Shown here: positions 8,179 through 15,237 of the stretch, in pieces
Position numbering within the stretch: position 1 is the stretch's first letter
Layout of the letters: every line of letters starts with the position of its first letter
NCBI GenBank assembly: GCA_946999385.1
Contig: CAMQCZ010000029.1
Coordinates: forward strand, 1-17,979
Reading direction: 5' to 3'
DNA: 17,979 bases
From: an uncultured Lachnoanaerobaculum sp.
Lineage (GTDB): Bacteria > Bacillota > Clostridia > Lachnospirales > Lachnospiraceae
Program-made: the position numbers and the translations under genes
Notes under the pieces: generated by a model
What the model was told of the DNA's origin: nothing
What the model saw: only the letters and a program-made list of their open reading frames with translations
Databases searched by the model: none

Positions 8179-8898
8179 TTATAATTTGTTTTGTATCAAT
8201 TCTCTTGTATATATACCTATTTTTTTTGCATTTTCACTATCAAGCTTATCCATATAAATAGGCTCTAAATATTCAATGCTTACATGTGCAGCCTTAATTT
8301 TTGGAAATTGTTTTTCAAATGTATTTCTTGTATTTTTCAAAACAACCGGAACTATAGCTTTTTTTGATTTTTGTGCTATTTTAAAAGAGCCTTCTTTAAA
8401 AGGTAATAAATCAGTATCATCTTCCGACTTAGATCTTGTACCTTCAGGACATATCCACATAGAAACTCCTTTTTTAATTTTTTCTATACCATCCAATATA
8501 GTTTTCATAGCTTTTTTTACATCATCCCTATCTAAAAACAGACAATTTACAAGCAACATCCACTCTCTAAGCAATATATATTTTTTCATTTGCATTTTTG
8601 CTATAAAACCTAATTTTTTAGGAGTATATGCATAAGCTATCAATATATCAAAGCAGCTTCTATGGTTACTAACAAATAGTACAGCTTCATCCTTCGGTAT
8701 ATTTTCCAATCCCTTAACATCCACCTTGATTCCTGATATAAATAATAAAAATCTAAACATATATTTCACAAAAAATTGTGCTATATCAGAAGAAAGTTTT
8801 TCATTATATCTTGATATTAATAATAAAATCAACATAAGTGGAATTAATAATATCAAATATAGAAATAATAATAAAGCTACAATAGCAAATTTAAACAT
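8179..8898 (-). CDS. plsC: 1-acyl-sn-glycerol-3-phosphate acyltransferase (PlsC family)
   Basis: A 239-residue membrane-bound acyltransferase that adds the second fatty acid to lysophosphatidic acid to make phosphatidic acid, the phospholipid precursor. Seen: an N-terminal hydrophobic anchor (5-28, second stretch about 46-57), the catalytic HX4D in NHRSCFD (H79, D84), FLDRDD (121-126), the glycerol-phosphate binding EGTR (152-155) and a late VPVVLKNT. Length and motif spacing are typical. ATG at 8898 has AGGAG five bases upstream. It is the first gene of the leftward run and has a plausible promoter just upstream. Other PLSC-domain enzymes share these motifs, so exact substrate is inferred. 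Confidence 0.93.
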   Translation of the reverse strand: MFKFAIVALLLFLYLILLIPLMLILLLISRYNEKLSSDIAQFFVKYMFRFLLFISGIKVDVKGLENIPKDEAVLFVSNHRSCFDILIAYAYTPKKLGFIAKMQMKKYILLREWMLLVNCLFLDRDDVKKAMKTILDGIEKIKKGVSMWICPEGTRSKSEDDTDLLPFKEGSFKIAQKSKKAIVPVVLKNTRNTFEKQFPKIKAAHVSIEYLEPIYMDKLDSENAKKIGIYTRELIQNKL

Positions 8899-8925
8899 AT
8901 CTTCTCCTATTTTCTTTGTTTTTAT

Positions 8926-8953
8926 ATTATAATAATTTATTTTTAATTGTAAG
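8926..8953 (-). promoter_or_regulatory. Candidate promoter of the plsC-pheA-glycan operon
   Basis: On the minus strand a perfect -10 TATAAT (8931-8926) lies 16 bases after a weak -35 CTTACA (8953-8948, four of six consensus bases). The start of transcription would be near 8919, leaving a short leader of about 20 bases that contains the plsC Shine-Dalgarno. Confidence 0.5.
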
Positions 8954-9294
8954 TAAAGAGATAAAATACCTATATATCTTTAATAAAAATTATAATAATA
9001 AGCATAAGTATAAAAAAGCTCATAATATATATCTTTGCTTATAATAAAAACTTCTTTTTCAAATGTACACATATTACAAATCATTCAAAATACTTCTTTA
9101 TATTTTTTAGAATATCACTAAATCTATCGACTATGAAATCTGTTTTATAAAAGCATAAATTTAAACTTTATATTATATACAAGTCAATTTGATATTAGCT
9201 ACAAATTACACAACTATAATATTAATAAAAATTATAAAATCAAGCTTTTACTTAGTTTATATATGGTAGATATATAATATTTAATAATAAATAC

Positions 9295-9323
9295 TTGCAT
9301 TTTTTAACTTGAAATAGTATGCT
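9295..9323 (+). promoter_or_regulatory. Possible promoter of the SNF symporter gene
   Basis: TTGCAT (9295-9300), a 17-base spacer and TATGCT (9318-9323) together match sigma-A consensus at eight of twelve positions. A TTGATA/TATAAT pair at 9189-9220 has better hexamers but a 20-base spacer. Neither is convincing on its own. Confidence 0.3.
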
Positions 9324-9373
9324 TATTTTACATTAAAGCGATAAAACTTGAAAGGATAAAATCAAAGTATTAT

Positions 9374-10693
9374 ATGTCTAATAAAATAAAATTCAAATCA
9401 AGCTGGGGATTTGTTCTAGCCTGTGTAGGATCAGCAGTAGGAATGGCAAATGTTTGGGGTTTTCCATATAAGATAGGTTCTAATGGTGGAGCGGCTTTTT
9501 TAATTCCTTATTTAATATTTGTTATATTATTTAGCTATGTGGGTTTATCAACAGAATATGCAATAGGTAGATTTGCAAATACCGGAACTGTAGGTGCATA
9601 TGAAAAATCAATAAAAACTCGCTTTCCAAAGTCTAAGCTTTTAAAGCATATAGGTTGGATACCTCTTGTAGGCTCAATCTGTATTGCTTTAGGTTATGCA
9701 ATAATAATTGCTTATGTAGTTAAGGGACTATTTCAATCAATAAGCGGTAGCCTTATGCACTTAAATTCAAATGAATGGTTTGCTTCATTTTCAATGTTTG
9801 ATTTTTCTGTTTGGAAATATCATATTTTAGTTGTAATTATAACAATAATCACAATTTTTATAGGTACAAGCAGTATAGAAAAAACAAATAAAATAATGAT
9901 GCCTTTATTTTTTATACTATTTATTATAATAGCCATAAGAATTTTATTTTTACCAAAGGCTATAGAAGGCTATAAATTTTTATTAACTCCAAACTTTAAT
10001 TATTTAAAAGACCCTAAAACTTGGATTTGGGCAATGGGACAAGCTTTCTTTTCTCTATCGGTTACAGGCTCCGGTATGATAGTATACGGTGCATACCTAC
10101 AGGATAATGAAGATGTTATAAATGGGGCTAGAAACACAGCTTTTTTTGATACTATAGCCGCAATAGTTTCAAGCCTTGTTATGATTCCTGCCTGCTTCGC
10201 TTATAGCATAAATGTAGAAGGAGGCCCCGGACTTTTATTTATAACATTACCAAGTATATTACAGGATATAATAGGTGGTCGCTTATTTGCAATATTATTA
10301 TTTTTAGCAGTCAGCTTCGGTGGGATAAGCTCCTTACAAAATATGATAGAGGTAGTAGTAGAATCAATAATACATAAGCTTCCATTTCTTTCAAGAAAAA
10401 TAGTCAGCATTTTAGTTGGAGTTTTACTTATTGCAATAGGAATTTTTATGGAACCTATTAATAAATGGGGTCCCTGGATGGATTTTGTATCCATATATAT
10501 TATACCTATAGGTGCTTGTATTGGTGCTATTGTTTGGTTTTGGATACTTAAAAAAGAAATTCTTCTAAATGAAATTAATAAAGGAGCAAGAAAAAAAATC
10601 GGTAATTTTTGGTATTATCTGGGACGCTATGTTTATGTCCCCTTAGCACTTATACTTTGCTTGATTGCAATAATTAAAGGGATTTCATTTTAA
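9374..10693 (+). CDS. Sodium:neurotransmitter symporter (SNF) family amino acid transporter
   Basis: A 439-residue Na+-coupled transporter of the LeuT/MhsT type, which usually carries amino acids. The diagnostic first helix, SSWGFVLACVGSAVGMANVWGFPY (residues 9-32 region), contains the unwound GMANVWGFP sequence that binds sodium and substrate. GGAAFLIPYLIF follows, and about 11 hydrophobic helices are visible, matching the 11-helix bacterial subfamily. Substrate cannot be predicted. The ATG fits the family's N terminus, but its only Shine-Dalgarno-like motif (AAAGGA, 9351-9356) is 17 bases away, so translation may be modest. It is a single-gene unit, divergent from plsC and followed by a strong terminator. 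Confidence 0.93.
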   Translation: MSNKIKFKSSWGFVLACVGSAVGMANVWGFPYKIGSNGGAAFLIPYLIFVILFSYVGLSTEYAIGRFANTGTVGAYEKSIKTRFPKSKLLKHIGWIPLVGSICIALGYAIIIAYVVKGLFQSISGSLMHLNSNEWFASFSMFDFSVWKYHILVVIITIITIFIGTSSIEKTNKIMMPLFFILFIIIAIRILFLPKAIEGYKFLLTPNFNYLKDPKTWIWAMGQAFFSLSVTGSGMIVYGAYLQDNEDVINGARNTAFFDTIAAIVSSLVMIPACFAYSINVEGGPGLLFITLPSILQDIIGGRLFAILLFLAVSFGGISSLQNMIEVVVESIIHKLPFLSRKIVSILVGVLLIAIGIFMEPINKWGPWMDFVSIYIIPIGACIGAIVWFWILKKEILLNEINKGARKKIGNFWYYLGRYVYVPLALILCLIAIIKGISF

Positions 10694-10699
10694 TATTAT

Positions 10700-10737
10700 A
10701 AAAAGCTTCTATATCTAAAATAGTAGAAGCTTTTTTA
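10700..10737. terminator. Rho-independent terminator after the symporter gene
   Basis: AAAAGCTTCTA (10701-10711) pairs with TAGAAGCTTTT (10724-10734) around a 12-base loop, and the plus strand continues with TTTTTTATTT. It begins seven bases past the symporter stop codon. The A-rich left arm makes it symmetric, so it could also stop leftward transcripts leaving the Crp gene, which has no obvious terminator of its own. Confidence 0.9.
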
Positions 10738-10904
10738 TTTATAATAATAAGTATTTTATTATATTTTAGAAAAAACAATCACAGCTATAAAATTAAAATA
10801 TATTTGATAATTACTCTCGTAATAAAATTATTTTACTCCTTTATTTTAATTTAATAGCTTTAGTTTCTTAGATATGATTTATAATTATAAAATATATAGT
10901 GAAT

Positions 10905-11561
10905 TTATATAAGCTCATCTAACGAATTTATAACAAGCCTGTTCTTTGTTAATTCAATTAAGCCTTCATCCTGCATTTTAGCAAGCTCTCTTGACAATGA
11001 AGGTCTTGTAGTATTCAAAAAATCTGCCAATTCTTCTCTATTCATATCTAAATCAATATAATCTTTATCTCTTAGCTGTTGTAAAATAAATCTTATAATT
11101 TTTTGTCTTAAATTTGAAGCTGAAAGTATCTGTACTCTTTTATTTAAATAATATGTCTTTTGTGCAAAAACCTCAAGCATATTCGCCAATACTTTTTCAT
11201 TATATCTATTATTTGTTTTTAATAAAATTTCTTTTGAAAATTTGAGTATTTCAGTATTGCTCAAGCTCAAAGCATAATGTTCATATTCTTGTTTTTTTAA
11301 AAATAAAAAAATTTCTCCGAATAATTCTCCACTATTTTTAAAAATAGCAATGATACTCCTTTTGCCTTCCAATGAATCATTACAAATAGCCAAGCTACCG
11401 CTAAGAAGTATAAGTATATCTAAAGGCTTTTCTCCTTGTTCAAATATTATATCATCTTTTTTATAAGTAATAATAGTTGCACAATTCTCTTTTAAAAAAA
11501 ATGAAATCTCATCATTTTTCATATTTTTAAATAAGGGACAATTCCTTAATTCTTCTATCAT
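10905..11561 (-). CDS. Crp/Fnr-family transcriptional regulator
   Basis: A 218-residue regulator with an N-terminal cyclic-nucleotide-binding-type beta barrel (about 15-115), a dimerisation helix (about 120-150) and a winged helix-turn-helix (NREELADFLNTTRP...EGLI, 174-202). The barrel lacks the Arg-Ser pair that binds cAMP in E. coli CRP (the matching part reads EHYALSL), and the three cysteines (C8, C27, C60) do not match the classical FNR cluster. In the recognition helix RPSLSR, the two arginines of CRP (R180, R185) are kept and E181 is proline, consistent with a half-site other than TGTGA. It is last in the operon, 22 bases after the ABC ATPase gene, with no clear Shine-Dalgarno. The TGTAAC dyad upstream of the operon is its probable target. 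Ligand unknown; redox or NO sensors such as HcpR belong to this broad family. Confidence 0.9.
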   Translation of the reverse strand: MIEELRNCPLFKNMKNDEISFFLKENCATIITYKKDDIIFEQGEKPLDILILLSGSLAICNDSLEGKRSIIAIFKNSGELFGEIFLFLKKQEYEHYALSLSNTEILKFSKEILLKTNNRYNEKVLANMLEVFAQKTYYLNKRVQILSASNLRQKIIRFILQQLRDKDYIDLDMNREELADFLNTTRPSLSRELAKMQDEGLIELTKNRLVINSLDELI

Positions 11562-11583
11562 AATGTTATAAATTAAATCATTT

Positions 11584-12603
11584 TTAAAATATAAAATGAT
11601 CAGCTTTTAATTCTTCTCCTAATCTTAATTCGGCTCTAGCCTTTCCTATTATTCTATCTAATTTTTCAAATTTTTTCAACAAAGCTTTTTCCTCATAGCT
11701 TGTTTTTAATACATTTGCTATACCACCATTTTTAATTATTATTCTCTTATTTGCATTTAAGGCAAGTAAAGGATCATGTGTAGCTATTAAAACTATTTTA
11801 TCACTTGAAACCAATAATTCCAAAGCCTTATTTCTATCAATACCGGCATTTTCAATTTCATCAATTAAAACTATGGGAGATTTTGATAAAATAGCTGTAT
11901 CAGCTATCATCAAAGCCCTTGATTGTCCACCACTTAAGCTTGTTACTGCTGTACTCTCCTTAAAGCTTTCTCCTGCTAAATAATTTGCCTGTTTTAAAAT
12001 TTCAGAGCATATTTCATCTATATTTTCCACCATTCTTGAGCTTGCATGCAATCTAATAAATTCACCTACACTAAGATCCATAACAAAATTCATATTTTGT
12101 GATAGTTGTGCTACCAGCTTTTTGTTAGTAGCATACCTTACACTTGAATCTAAGGGACTGCCATTAATAAGTATTTTTCTTTTAGTAGGCGTATCCTCAT
12201 TTGCCGCCCATTCTATATCTGCAAGTAAACGTGATTTTCCAGAACCTGTTGCACCTACTATAGCAATTATATCAGATGGATATATATCTAAACGTTCAAA
12301 ATTCTCTTTTTCATTATCTTTATTAAATCCCGGCAAAATAGTAAGAATATTTACTTTATCATCTTCTTTTTTTAAGCCTAAAAACTCCTTCATTTGTTCT
12401 ATATATATAACTATATCCTTGTCTAAATCTGATAAATCAATAGCTTCATCTTCTTTTTCGTCTATTTTATAAGAATTTTTAAATTCATCTATAGTAAAAT
12501 TTTCATATCCCTTTATTGAAAGTCTGTTACTTTCAAAAAAATCAACTACAAATGGATATTCATTTATAATATCAATAATTTTTTTATCCTTCATTATTTT
12601 CAT
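11584..12603 (-). CDS. ABC-type ATPase with an N-terminal DUF1858-like segment, no permease nearby
   Basis: A 339-residue protein. Residues about 5-50 (IIDIINEYPFVVDFFESNRL...) resemble the DUF1858/ScdA-N helical domain and match the start of the substrate-binding-like protein two genes upstream. Residues about 85-300 form an ABC nucleotide-binding domain: Walker A GATGSGKS (117-124), Q-loop glutamines near 166-169, signature LSGGQ (223-227), Walker B VLIDE (245-249) with catalytic glutamate, and switch histidine in THD (H276). A charged helical tail follows (300-339). All catalytic residues are present, yet neither this protein nor its neighbours has a membrane domain. The gene overlaps the GTPase gene by 20 bases. 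The frame opens at ATG 12603; ATG 12594 (fourth codon) is an alternative with a GGGAT better placed before it. Role inferred only: energising cytosolic transfer or an unlinked permease. Confidence 0.8.
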   Translation of the reverse strand: MKIMKDKKIIDIINEYPFVVDFFESNRLSIKGYENFTIDEFKNSYKIDEKEDEAIDLSDLDKDIVIYIEQMKEFLGLKKEDDKVNILTILPGFNKDNEKENFERLDIYPSDIIAIVGATGSGKSRLLADIEWAANEDTPTKRKILINGSPLDSSVRYATNKKLVAQLSQNMNFVMDLSVGEFIRLHASSRMVENIDEICSEILKQANYLAGESFKESTAVTSLSGGQSRALMIADTAILSKSPIVLIDEIENAGIDRNKALELLVSSDKIVLIATHDPLLALNANKRIIIKNGGIANVLKTSYEEKALLKKFEKLDRIIGKARAELRLGEELKADHFIF

Positions 12604-13288
12604 CCCATTTTATTTTTTTAGTATTTCCTAATTGATATTCACTTCCTATTCTGGTTTCTCCTAAACAATAAGAGCACATAGCACTAGGCATTGCAAATCT
12701 TAATTTCATATTATTTACACTCCTTATATCCATACTTTTATCATATAATAAAGTACTAAGCTCATAAGCTCCCTGTCCGCTTAATCCATTTATATTAAAA
12801 ACAATAGCTTTTGGATTTACTAAGCCTACTCTGCTTGCAAAAACCTCCCTTTCAGCCTGTGAAACAATATCTCCCTTTGTTATTACAACTATATCTGCCG
12901 CCTTAAGCATAGGCCCTATTTTTCTAGGTGTATTTATACCTGAAAGATTGTCAATTACACATATTCCCTTTATATCCTTAAGATATGGAGAGCATCTATT
13001 ACAAAGCCCGGCAGACTCTGTAATTAGTAAATCAAGTTCTAATTTATTTCCCCAAATAACTACCTCTTCTATATTAGAAGCAAAAAAATGATCAGGACAT
13101 AATCCTCCTGATAGGCCTTTCCTAACAGGTATACCTAATTTTTGATATAAAATATCATCATCAGAATATAAACAATCAAATTTAACTACTCCGACCTTTA
13201 TATTTCTTCTCTTTAAGGATTCTATAGTTTTTATAATAACTGATGTTTTACCTGAGCTTGGTGGTCCTGAAAATATAACTAAATTCAT
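12584..13288 (-). CDS. G3E-class (HypB/UreG/CobW-like) P-loop GTPase with CxxC motifs
   Basis: A 234-residue SIMIBI GTPase. Seen: Walker A GPPSSGKTS (8-16), a metal-site-like stretch ITESAGLCNRCSPY (89-102) in the place where G3E proteins carry their switch acids, ITKGD (136-140) as the guanine-specificity motif, and a C-terminal MCSYC (204-208). With C64, the cysteine pairs C96/C99 and C205/C208 could hold a metal or iron-sulfur cluster. Known family members (HypB, UreG, CobW/COG0523) use GTP hydrolysis to insert nickel, zinc or cobalamin-related metals into enzymes. It is not clearly any named one. The gene starts one base after the upstream stop codon and overlaps the ABC ATPase gene by 20 bases, so the three proteins are probably made together. 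Confidence 0.85.
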   Translation of the reverse strand: MNLVIFSGPPSSGKTSVIIKTIESLKRRNIKVGVVKFDCLYSDDDILYQKLGIPVRKGLSGGLCPDHFFASNIEEVVIWGNKLELDLLITESAGLCNRCSPYLKDIKGICVIDNLSGINTPRKIGPMLKAADIVVITKGDIVSQAEREVFASRVGLVNPKAIVFNINGLSGQGAYELSTLLYDKSMDIRSVNNMKLRFAMPSAMCSYCLGETRIGSEYQLGNTKKIKWDENNEG

Positions 13289-13289
13289 T

Positions 13290-14516
13290 CTATATGCCCT
13301 TCTTTCCTAGAAATATATCTAATAATTCAGCTAAAACTTCAGCTATATCATTTGAATGTAAGAAATCCCAGCCCGGCCAAATGAATTTTTGTTTACCTGA
13401 TAAGTGATTATTAATTTTAGCATTTGTACTTGGAAACTTACCATCAGCACTAAGAACCATACCCATTTCTTCTGAAAACAAAAAATTAACAAATGATTTA
13501 AGCTTGACATTTTTTTTACTCAGAAAAAATATAGGACTTAAAATAGCTCCATCCTCAGGCCAAACAGCTTGAAGCGGTCCATTTTCCTTAGATACAAATG
13601 TAAAGAAATATGGCATTACCTGTACTGTTGGAGCACTATTTTTATTATGTGCCTGTCCAAGCTTCAGCATCTGAGCAGGATGCAAACTGTTTTTTGTATT
13701 TCTCCCAAGTTTTTCTATCGCTATTTTTCCATACTTTACCAATATTCCTAACAAAATAGCATTAAATAAATCTAAATCACTCATTGGAATTGCTATATCA
13801 TCTATGAAATCATCGCTTAATAAATCCTTCCATGAGGTAGGCATTTTTCTATCACCTAAAAGCTCTTTATTAACCATAAAAATCGCAGGCACAACACCTA
13901 TTATATTATAAATTCCTTTTGGATCTTTTAAGTTTATATATTCATTTTGAAAATCACTATTAAATTTATCAATATTTGTCAAATCAGAAAAAACTCCTTC
14001 ATCTACATACTTACCTATATGCTTTTTATCAAAAAAGAAGCCATATCCGGCAGACATGTATATATCTGCAAGTTCTTTTTCAGACCTTGCATTTTGTACA
14101 TTATTTTTTAAATTATCAAGTCCCATGCTTGCAGCTTGCAATTCATAGTTTACTTTTATATCTGTATTTTCAAGATAATTTTCAAGCTTTTCTATCATCT
14201 GCATTCTTATAGGACAAGGTAATAATCCCATAACCCTTATATCTGCATTATCAACATCTTTTTTAAGTTCACCAGGGCAGGAAAAATCTTCACTTTTTTT
14301 ATTTTCAATAACAGCAAGCATTTTCTTTTCAAAGCTGTCTATATCAATTTTTTTTGATCTCAAAGCCATTTCTATACTTATAGTTTTTCCTAAAGTTTTT
14401 CTAAGCATATTATTTTTCAAATTTTCAAACCCATTATTTGCAAATAATTCTATCAGCTCCGGATATTTCTGTGTAACATCAAAAACCTTATCACTTATAT
14501 TAAAATATTTATTCAT
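13290..14516 (-). CDS. Cytoplasmic substrate-binding-protein-like protein with N-terminal DUF1858 domain
   Basis: A 408-residue protein. Residues about 5-65 (VFDVTQKYPELIELFANNGFENL..MRKTLG-type pattern) form a DUF1858 domain. Residues about 92-405 resemble type 2 periplasmic binding proteins of the iron/polyamine class: IRVMGLLPCPIRMQ (93-106), a mid-region VVPAIFMVNKELL, the classic PTSWKDLLSDDFIDDIAIP (226-244) and a late VNFLFSEEMGMVLSADGKFPS (343-363). No signal peptide, lipobox or membrane segment precedes the fold, unlike true importer subunits. C80 and C101 are possible metal or redox ligands. The frame opens at GTG 14534, but AAGGAG lies inside that extension, seven bases before ATG 14516, which is therefore the start. 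It is first gene of the operon, directly under the Crp-type dyad. Ligand and role are unknown. Confidence 0.8.
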   Translation of the reverse strand: MNKYFNISDKVFDVTQKYPELIELFANNGFENLKNNMLRKTLGKTISIEMALRSKKIDIDSFEKKMLAVIENKKSEDFSCPGELKKDVDNADIRVMGLLPCPIRMQMIEKLENYLENTDIKVNYELQAASMGLDNLKNNVQNARSEKELADIYMSAGYGFFFDKKHIGKYVDEGVFSDLTNIDKFNSDFQNEYINLKDPKGIYNIIGVVPAIFMVNKELLGDRKMPTSWKDLLSDDFIDDIAIPMSDLDLFNAILLGILVKYGKIAIEKLGRNTKNSLHPAQMLKLGQAHNKNSAPTVQVMPYFFTFVSKENGPLQAVWPEDGAILSPIFFLSKKNVKLKSFVNFLFSEEMGMVLSADGKFPSTNAKINNHLSGKQKFIWPGWDFLHSNDIAEVLAELLDIFLGKKGI

Positions 14517-14547
14517 ATAATATCTCCTTAACACTCTTTATATTTAA

Positions 14548-14576
14548 ATTATATAATAAATTGAATATAATATCTG
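14548..14576 (-). promoter_or_regulatory. Activator-dependent promoter of the substrate-binding/GTPase/ATPase/Crp operon
   Basis: On the minus strand a perfect -10 TATAAT (14553-14548) has no good -35: the hexamer 17 bases upstream is CAGATA (14576-14571). A perfect -10 with a poor -35 is the usual form of promoters needing a class II activator. The predicted start of transcription is near 14541, giving a leader of about 25 bases with AAGGAG before the ATG. Confidence 0.6.
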
Positions 14577-14590
14577 TAACAAATGTTACA
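14575..14590. promoter_or_regulatory. Crp/Fnr-type operator dyad TGTAAC-N4-GTTACA
   Basis: TGTAAC (14575-14580) and GTTACA (14585-14590) are perfect inverted half-sites separated by AAAT, the 16-base geometry of Crp/Fnr-family operators. The centre lies between 14582 and 14583. If the -10 at 14553-14548 is used with a start near 14541, the centre is at about -41.5, the standard class II activation position. The regulator encoded at the end of this operon is the obvious candidate to bind it. Confidence 0.7.
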
Positions 14591-14594
14591 AAAT

Positions 14595-14635
14595 AAAAAA
14601 AGACAATGTAAAATTTAATTTTACATTATCTTTTT
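14595..14635 (-). terminator. Rho-independent terminator of the 3D-domain gene
   Basis: On the minus strand GATAATGTAAAA (14630-14619) pairs with TTTTACATTGTC (14613-14602) over 12 positions around a five-base loop, followed by a run of seven T (14601-14595). One pair is G-U in the minus-strand transcript but would be a C-A mismatch in the plus-strand transcript, so it is built for leftward transcription. It begins a few bases past the 3D-protein stop codon and insulates the next operon. Confidence 0.9.
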
Positions 14636-14637
14636 AA

Positions 14638-15168
14638 TTAATTAAACTCTTCTAAAATAAATATCTCTCTGTTTTGTACTCCATATTTTTTAGTTTCTTT
14701 TTTATTAGCTAAAAATATATCTACTACTCTACCCTTAACTCCCGAATCTTCTACAACATATACAATATCACTACCTGATATAAGAACCTTTGTTCCTTTA
14801 GGTATAAGAGACCAGTCAGTAGAAATAGTTCTATTAATACTTGGTTTATTACCTATTGCTGTCTTATTTCCTGAACAATCCTTGCAATATGCTGTTGTTT
14901 TGTACTTACCCAATGACTCTTTTATTTTATAATTTTTCCCCTCAAAATTATATAATTTAATATCAGCTTGCTCATTTGTTTTATCTTCTTTATTAGAGTT
15001 GGTAGTATTACCATCATTAGCAATACCTGTAGCAGGACCTGTTATACTGTCTATCCTTGCCTGCTCCTTAGCTAATAAAACCTCATTATTTCCGGCAAAA
15101 ATATTCATCGTGAATATTTGTAATATAACATAACTAATAACAATGAGTTTTATTATAGATTTAATCAT
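14638..15168 (-). CDS. Secreted 3D-domain cell-wall protein
   Basis: A 176-residue exported protein. Residues 1-25 are a signal peptide: KSIIKL positive start, hydrophobic core, probable cleavage after NIFA. A low-complexity Asn/Thr/Glu-rich linker (about 45-72) follows, then a C-terminal 3D domain (about 88-174) with TAYC, STDWSLIPKGTKV and VVEDSGVKGRVVDIFL. The three aspartates that name the domain are D118, D141 and D150. The fold is shared with MltA/Rpf-type peptidoglycan enzymes, so a role in wall turnover is likely; catalysis has not been shown for all members. No LysM or other wall-binding repeat is present. The longest frame starts at 15183, but AGGAG lies inside it, seven bases before ATG 15168. 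CKDC (95-98) could form a disulfide. Confidence 0.87.
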   Translation of the reverse strand: MIKSIIKLIVISYVILQIFTMNIFAGNNEVLLAKEQARIDSITGPATGIANDGNTTNSNKEDKTNEQADIKLYNFEGKNYKIKESLGKYKTTAYCKDCSGNKTAIGNKPSINRTISTDWSLIPKGTKVLISGSDIVYVVEDSGVKGRVVDIFLANKKETKKYGVQNREIFILEEFN

Positions 15169-15198
15169 ATATCTACTCCTCATATATTTTAAAATAAT

Positions 15199-15237
15199 GT
15201 AACAGATACTTTTGCAATATGTTACATTATAGTTACA
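15199..15237 (-). promoter_or_regulatory. WalR-like direct repeats over the 3D-gene promoter
   Basis: On the minus strand TGTAAC (15237-15232), five bases, then TGTAAC (15226-15221) match the published WalR/YycF box TGTWAH-N5-TGTWAH. A third same-direction half-site, TGTTAC (15204-15199), lies exactly 22 bases further on, so all three are on one face of the helix. The first pair flanks and overlaps the -10 hexamer. That position favours repression over activation. No walRK genes are in the window, so the regulator is inferred. Confidence 0.45.

Larger units (their letters stand above)
8899..9373. other. 475-base divergent gap with no intact gene
   Basis: This AT-rich stretch separates plsC (leftwards) from the symporter gene (rightwards). 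It holds the plsC promoter near 8926-8953 and a possible symporter promoter near 9295-9323. A 28-codon minus-strand open stretch (9081-9167) has a translation that loosely resembles the last helix of HAD-family phosphatases. I see no start codon, ribosome site or longer reading frame for that stretch, and no RNA gene, T-box or riboswitch consensus. The rest appears non-coding. Confidence 0.6.

Noticed and set aside
9189..9220. TTGATA...TATAAT as the symporter promoter
   Set aside because: The hexamers are good but the 20-base spacer is outside the working range, and it lies over 150 bases before the gene.
10811..10824. Small ATTAC-TCTC-GTAAT hairpin as terminator of the Crp operon
   Set aside because: Only five base pairs and no T run on the minus strand; the symmetric terminator at 10700-10737 is a better candidate.
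14517..14534. Longer N terminus (GTG start) of the binding-like protein
   Set aside because: The extension contains the AAGGAG ribosome site of the ATG at 14516 and encodes no signal peptide.
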